Source: a virus. From it: 64,000 bases of DNA. The translations under genes and the position numbers were made by a program. The DNA lies in IMG/VR virus record IMGVR_UViG_3300034683_000092, positions 1-64,000 of that record. One strand, given 5' to 3'. Under the pieces are notes generated by a model, which saw only the letters and a list, made by a program, of their open reading frames with translations, was not told the DNA's origin and ran no database searches. Shown piece by piece: positions 60,058 through 64,000 of the stretch (positions are counted from its first letter, which is position 1; each line of letters begins with the position of its first letter).

Positions 60058-60924
60058 ATGAAACTAGAAAAAGCTAGTTATGAAATATGGGATGAGAAAA
60101 TCCCATTATATGACCACATAGAAAGATGCGGTAGAATTTGCTACGCTAGTGAGCCTATTGGCGGAGAAAAAGCAATTGAGTTTTGCAATAGATTAATTAA
60201 GTCTGGTCATTTAAGCGTTTTAGAGCATGGTACAATTTATTTATCAATGAATTCTGAAACAGAAGAGAGTTTAAAATATGATGAAAATCCATATTCTGAA
60301 TACTACGACAACGATGAGTTTGAGCTTGGGCAAGCGTGTATAGTGACTAATTTAAGAGTTCTTATTGAGAATAGATGGATGGATGATTTGCAATATGCAT
60401 GCGAGCCAACACCATATCATGATAAAAGGATAACAGTCAAATGGAATGTAAACAGAGCCATAGCAAATGAAATAGTAAGGCACAGAAAATTTAGCTTTAG
60501 CCAGCAAAGTACTCGCTATTGCAATTTTTCCAAAGATAAATTTGGCAATGAGCTAACGTTTATTATCCCAAGTTGGATTGATGAGAATATAATAATCAAA
60601 GAGTTTGGTTCATTAAACGGGTTGTCATATCATAAAGACATCGATAGATTTCAGAAGTCAGAATGCGCAAATGAATCTAACTTTTTGCAAGGCATAGCAT
60701 TTTCTGAAGCTAACTATTTGACTCTTCTTAAAAACGGATTAAAGCCAGAGCAAGCAAGAGATGTATTGCCTTTGGCTTTAAAAACAGAGCTTGTGATGAC
60801 TGGGTTTGCTCATGATTGGGCTGCATTCTTTAAATTAAGATGCGATAATCATGCGCATCCAGACGTTAGACAATTAGCGATTAAATTAAGAGATGACTTT
60901 TATAAAAAGGGGTATATAGTATGA
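60058..60924 (+). CDS. thyX: Flavin-dependent thymidylate synthase ThyX
   Basis: 288 residues. RHRKFSFSQQSTRYC is the ThyX signature (RHR-x7-S). CGRICYASEPIGGE and SGHLSVLEHGTIYL are the N-terminal conserved parts, and HPDVRQLAIKLRDDF ends the protein. It makes dTMP from dUMP using FAD and methylene-tetrahydrofolate. 4 bp overlap with the next gene. Confidence 0.93.
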   Translation: MKLEKASYEIWDEKIPLYDHIERCGRICYASEPIGGEKAIEFCNRLIKSGHLSVLEHGTIYLSMNSETEESLKYDENPYSEYYDNDEFELGQACIVTNLRVLIENRWMDDLQYACEPTPYHDKRITVKWNVNRAIANEIVRHRKFSFSQQSTRYCNFSKDKFGNELTFIIPSWIDENIIIKEFGSLNGLSYHKDIDRFQKSECANESNFLQGIAFSEANYLTLLKNGLKPEQARDVLPLALKTELVMTGFAHDWAAFFKLRCDNHAHPDVRQLAIKLRDDFYKKGYIV

Positions 60925-61199
60925 CACCGAAAGAATTAATAAAAAAAAATTGTTTATCTAATATAGTTGTAGGTAAAAATCAAAAAGTTGTATACGCAGA
61001 GATCGCTCTTACAGCAATAGAAATGGCATTGAATGGCAACTCTAATTCAAATGTAAAATATATTCCATATCAAAAATGTCCTATATGCCAAGGGAAAGGA
61101 ACCGTTCAAGAGTTTAATGGTAGTGCTATAAATTTAATTCCATGTAGAAAATGCAATGGATTAATGGTTATACCTATGTTTGAAATAAAACAAAAATAG
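60921..61199 (+). CDS. Small DnaJ-type zinc-finger protein
   Basis: 92 residues. N-terminus MTPKELIKKNCLSN also starts the next gene (MTPKELMNEKRLS), so these share a short N-terminal module. CPICQGKGTV...CRKCNGLM is one DnaJ-like zinc finger. Confidence 0.65.
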   Translation: MTPKELIKKNCLSNIVVGKNQKVVYAEIALTAIEMALNGNSNSNVKYIPYQKCPICQGKGTVQEFNGSAINLIPCRKCNGLMVIPMFEIKQK

Positions 61200-61213
61200 T
61201 TTAAAATATAATT

Positions 61214-61606
61214 ATGACACCAAAAGAATTAATGAACGAGAAAAGGCTTAGTGTCTTAGAAGAAGCAGCTAAAATGAATACTCATATTCATTATATAGAT
61301 GAAGTTTATCCATCTGAAATAAAAGATATAGTATCTGATATGGAGCAATCTTTTATTGATGGAGCGCAATGGCAAAGAGAGATGTCTTGGAAGGATATTG
61401 AAAAATCAGGTTATCCTCCATTTGATAAAAACTGCGAGATTTATAAACGAGAAAAGTATTTAGTAAGAGTTTCGGCTGGATCAATAGACCGTAAAGTTTA
61501 CTATACAGTCAGTTTTCTAATTAACAAATGCAGATTTTCAGTAGAAGGTGACTGGGTACAAGTAACTCATTGGATGCCAATACCTGAGTTTAATATAAAA
61601 ACATAA
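61214..61606 (+). CDS. Hypothetical protein with MTPKEL N-terminus
   Basis: 130 residues. A helical N-terminus followed by MEQSFIDGAQWQREMSWKDI and a small domain ending GDWVQVTHWMPIPEF; this WxPxPE ending is common in phage DUF551-like proteins. Confidence 0.65.
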   Translation: MTPKELMNEKRLSVLEEAAKMNTHIHYIDEVYPSEIKDIVSDMEQSFIDGAQWQREMSWKDIEKSGYPPFDKNCEIYKREKYLVRVSAGSIDRKVYYTVSFLINKCRFSVEGDWVQVTHWMPIPEFNIKT

Positions 61607-61608
61607 TA

Positions 61609-62184
61609 ATGATTGACAATTTTGAATTAATCAGTGAATTAATTAAAATAAATAAAGAAAAAGACTGCTTTTTTCATTTGCAGATAATCAGGCGTGGCAA
61701 AGACCACCCTGATTTGCCCGCTGCAAATAGAACTATAATGCAGTATTTTATAGAAGATGAGATACATTTATCTAAACGAAAAGATGAAATTATCTCTTTA
61801 TGTGAATCGTTCAAAGCTAGAGCTTATATAAATCTAGCTCCTAAAAGCTCTATTAGATTAGCTCAATTAGCCAATTGCGAGCTTTCTAAGCGTATATTCG
61901 ATAACGACTATAAGAAAGTACACAAGATATTCAATACTGCCGCAGGGAAGCTTAAAAGCAAGAATCCAATGTGGGTTATTGATGTTGATGATCCTAATTT
62001 GCTAAATGTAATATTAGGGTACTTTGCCAATAATAATATAGATATAAAAGCTATCGTTCCAACTAAAAGCGCTGGTCATATAATATCAAAACCATTTAGG
62101 CTAGATCATTTTATGAAGGAGTTCTCTTATATATCTGTGCACAAGAATAACCCAACTATTTTATTTATACCAAACAGTATATAA
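61609..62184 (+). CDS. Conserved phage hypothetical protein
   Basis: 191 residues. FHLQIIRRGKDHPDLPAANRTI, then WVIDVDD and SAGHIISKPFRLDHF. The pattern is familiar from phage proteins of unknown function; the charged, aromatic core suggests nucleic acid or nucleotide binding. I do not assign an enzyme. Confidence 0.6.
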   Translation: MIDNFELISELIKINKEKDCFFHLQIIRRGKDHPDLPAANRTIMQYFIEDEIHLSKRKDEIISLCESFKARAYINLAPKSSIRLAQLANCELSKRIFDNDYKKVHKIFNTAAGKLKSKNPMWVIDVDDPNLLNVILGYFANNNIDIKAIVPTKSAGHIISKPFRLDHFMKEFSYISVHKNNPTILFIPNSI

Positions 62185-62186
62185 TT

Positions 62187-62891
62187 ATGGAAGAGATTAT
62201 TAAAATTTGTGCGTTTAGCGATTTCCATGGAGATTTACCTAATATAGAACCATGCGATTTAGTTATTATAGCTGGTGATATTATACCGTTTAATATACAG
62301 CATAAGAACAATGATTCAAATGAATGGATTAGAACAGTGTTTACGGATTGGTGTAATAGCATCGACTGTAAATATATAGTTGCTATACCTGGCAATCACG
62401 ATAGATGGGCTGAGGGTATTACTAAGACTAAAATGAATAAGTTATTAAGTGGAATAAGCAATATATATATGCTTAGAAATGAATTCTTAGAGTTAGACGT
62501 TTTAGATTCAGGTCATGATTTGAAGATTTTTGGGACTCCATATTGCGCTAGGTACGGCAATTGGCCTTTTATGAGAGAAGATAAAGTGCTTAAAAAGAAG
62601 TTCGCAGAAATACCAGATGGATTAGATATTTTGATAACGCATGACCCTCCAAATGGATTAAGCGATTGTGATTATTCAAAATACGACGGTCAACATTTGG
62701 GGTCTGTAGCTTTAACTGATAGAATAGAAGACCTAGACAAGTTTGGTAAAAAGCCACGGCTTATTATTTGCGGACATATACACGAAGGGTCTAGAAAATT
62801 TGAGAATGGCATAATTAATGTAGCTATGTTGAATAGACATTGCAATGCTATAATAAATAATCCGAAATATATGTATTTTGTGTATGGATAA
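62187..62891 (+). CDS. Calcineurin-like metallophosphoesterase 2
   Basis: 234 residues. SDFHGDLPN (D-x-H), AGDIIPFN (GD), PGNHDRW (GNHD), THDPPNGLSDCD and CGHIHEGS (GH-x-H). Closer to the single-domain enzymes found in many bacteria and phages. Substrate unknown. Confidence 0.85.
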   Translation: MEEIIKICAFSDFHGDLPNIEPCDLVIIAGDIIPFNIQHKNNDSNEWIRTVFTDWCNSIDCKYIVAIPGNHDRWAEGITKTKMNKLLSGISNIYMLRNEFLELDVLDSGHDLKIFGTPYCARYGNWPFMREDKVLKKKFAEIPDGLDILITHDPPNGLSDCDYSKYDGQHLGSVALTDRIEDLDKFGKKPRLIICGHIHEGSRKFENGIINVAMLNRHCNAIINNPKYMYFVYG

Positions 62892-63171
62892 AGGTGTATT
62901 TTTAAATGTGTATAAACCAGCAATATCGCCAATAGAAGGTAGTGTTGCTGGGATTGACGTAGTATTAGATAAATATATACTGTCAGAAAAAGACCAGCAA
63001 GCTTATTCTGTTTATTTTAATGACAATAGAATATGGACTGTATATTATGACGCTGTAGGTGAGTTGTATATTATGGCTGGTAAAATGAACGGTGTTGGAG
63101 TTGTTGGCTATATAGTGACTGAAAATCTGTATTCTCGTATAGAAAGAAATAAGTTAATATTTAAAATTTAA
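62884..63171 (+). CDS. Hypothetical protein
   Basis: 95 residues from ATG at 62884, overlapping the upstream stop. Beta-rich; no motif. Confidence 0.5.
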   Translation: MDKGVFLNVYKPAISPIEGSVAGIDVVLDKYILSEKDQQAYSVYFNDNRIWTVYYDAVGELYIMAGKMNGVGVVGYIVTENLYSRIERNKLIFKI

Positions 63172-63174
63172 AAA

Positions 63175-63702
63175 ATGAAATTAGGAACAAAGAGTTTATT
63201 GTTTGGTGCTCACTGCTTTTTTGTGCATCCTGTCTGCGTGTTAATTGCATGGATTAAAATCTATGGCTTCCCTTTTGATCCAAGAATATGGATTGCTATA
63301 TTAGTTCATGATTGGGGCTATTGGGGAAAGCCAGATATGGATGGCTTGTTAGGTAAGATGCATCCATATTTGGGTGCTAAAATAATGAGATTCTTATTTG
63401 GAGAGAAGTGGTATTGGTTTACATTACTACATTCTAGGTTTATGGCTAGAGAATATGATTTAGAAGTTTCTAAATTGTGCTATGCAGACAAGCTTTCTAT
63501 AAAATATGAATTAAAATGGTTTTACTCGTTAAGAGTTAAGTTATCAGGTGAGTATTTAGAGTATTTTGAACTGATGAGAAGCTATAGACGTCAGTCAGAT
63601 AAATGGCTTGCATCATTTAAAAAGAGGCAAAACGCTCTATCAGAATGGTTTGACTGGGCTAAAGGCCACATGATCTCATTTGTTGAAGACAAACATAAAT
63701 AA
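63175..63702 (+). CDS. HD-domain-like phage protein
   Basis: 175 residues. LVHDWGYWGKPDMDGLLGKMHPYLGA contains HD and a second His, characteristic of an HD-type phosphohydrolase widely found in phages, with HSRFMAREY and ADKLS later. It could act on nucleotides. First ~35 residues are hydrophobic. Last plus-strand gene before the convergent terminator. Confidence 0.7.
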   Translation: MKLGTKSLLFGAHCFFVHPVCVLIAWIKIYGFPFDPRIWIAILVHDWGYWGKPDMDGLLGKMHPYLGAKIMRFLFGEKWYWFTLLHSRFMAREYDLEVSKLCYADKLSIKYELKWFYSLRVKLSGEYLEYFELMRSYRRQSDKWLASFKKRQNALSEWFDWAKGHMISFVEDKHK

Positions 63703-63703
63703 C

Positions 63704-63741
63704 AAAAAAAAGAGGGACTACGTATTGTAATCCCTCTTTTA
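63704..63741. terminator. Bidirectional terminator between convergent operons
   Basis: AAAAGAGGGA/TCCCTCTTTT stem with A-run on one side and U-run on the other, between the stops of the convergent genes. Confidence 0.88.
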
Positions 63742-63756
63742 TCCTGTTTTTTGCCT

Positions 63757-64000
63757 CTATCGGAATAATCCAGTTAAATCAGACAATTGAGTATCGTCAT
63801 CAATAAATCCAGACTTTTCTAATTTAGATGCAAAGTCATAATAGCTTGACATATATGGTATTGATTTTCTAAACTCAACCCATCCTCTTAAATCACCTCT
63901 TTGAGTGTATGCATCCTGCCCATTGTTGATCGCTATATCAACACCAGCAACAAACATTTTTGATGCAGCCTCTAACGATTTATAGGCTCTCGTAACAGCT
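63757..64000 (-). CDS. Partial structural-side protein (C-terminal end)
   Basis: The frame is open from the right edge to the stop at 63757; at least 81 residues of the C-terminus are visible, ending DTQLSDLTGLFR. The internal Met at 63957 is not the start. Its strand matches the structural genes; it may be the end of a large tail or baseplate protein of a circular or permuted genome. Confidence 0.6.
   Translation of the reverse strand, partial: AVTRAYKSLEAASKMFVAGVDIAINNGQDAYTQRGDLRGWVEFRKSIPYMSSYYDFASKLEKSGFIDDDTQLSDLTGLFR

Noticed and set aside
59200-60924. Evidence for 2-aminoadenine (Z) genome replacement
   Set aside because: A dATP/dGTP diphosphohydrolase-like protein is present, but no PurZ (succino-dAMP synthetase-like) or DatZ gene is visible, so base replacement is not supported in this window.

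Overview
The window looks like 64 kb of an AT-rich, tailed double-stranded DNA phage genome infecting a member of the Bacteroidota. Supporting this are a complete head module (large terminase, portal, scaffold-like protein, major capsid protein), tail fibres, a GH19 endolysin with holin and spanin candidates, and a DNA replication module. Four minus-strand leaders carry the Bacteroidota -7 motif TAnnTTTGC; three also have a TTTG-like -33 box about 20 bp upstream. The structural proteins resemble those of crAss-like phages and related gut Bacteroidales phages, but I cannot place the phage in a family. Both ends of the window lie inside genes, so the genome is longer than 64 kb.

Layout. Positions 1-25.9 kb are on the minus strand. 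In transcription order (right to left): GroEL and a holin-like protein; small early-type genes and a GroES-like protein; a gene of the type found beside terminase; large terminase; portal; holin and spanin candidates; an exonuclease; scaffold-like protein; major capsid protein; two tRNAs; head-tail and tail proteins; endolysin; tail fibres. A divergent control region at 25.9-26.7 kb holds a strong minus-strand promoter and a long structured leader RNA. Positions 26.7-42.6 kb on the plus strand are accessory: mostly short, tightly packed unknown genes, several paralogous sets, membrane microproteins, a macro-domain protein, tRNA or tRNA-like genes, and structured intergenic RNAs. Positions 42.6-47.5 kb hold replication and recombination genes (helicase-loader candidate, DnaB-like helicase, Sak4-like ATPase, SSB-like protein, DnaG-like primase). 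Positions 47.5-54.4 kb hold an amide- and peptide-bond-forming cluster. Positions 54.4-63.7 kb hold two nucleases, a membrane-anchored retropepsin-like protease, a short family-B DNA polymerase, nucleotide metabolism genes (ThyX, dATP/dGTP diphosphohydrolase) and two metallophosphoesterases. A bidirectional terminator at 63.7 kb separates this operon from a convergent partial gene.

The most notable systems are three. (1) The 47.5-54.4 kb cluster joins an ATP-grasp ligase, a C26-type class I glutamine amidotransferase or peptidase, a phiEco32-type COOH-NH2 ligase, a class II glutamine amidotransferase and an Amidoligase_2 enzyme, with two paralogous proteins of unknown family flanking the ATP-grasp gene. 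It looks like a pathway for making or remodelling a peptide or amide modification. (2) The large terminase gene is interrupted three times: two inteins with the class 3 W-C-T signature, next to the Walker A and Walker B regions, and one group I intron in the nuclease domain. (3) A related ORF-less group I intron interrupts the Sak4-like ATPase gene. Both intron boundaries can be fixed to the base, and splicing restores each protein. Other points are a roughly 300-nt structured RNA ahead of a phage GroEL, and a short family-B polymerase ending in a sliding-clamp-binding motif.
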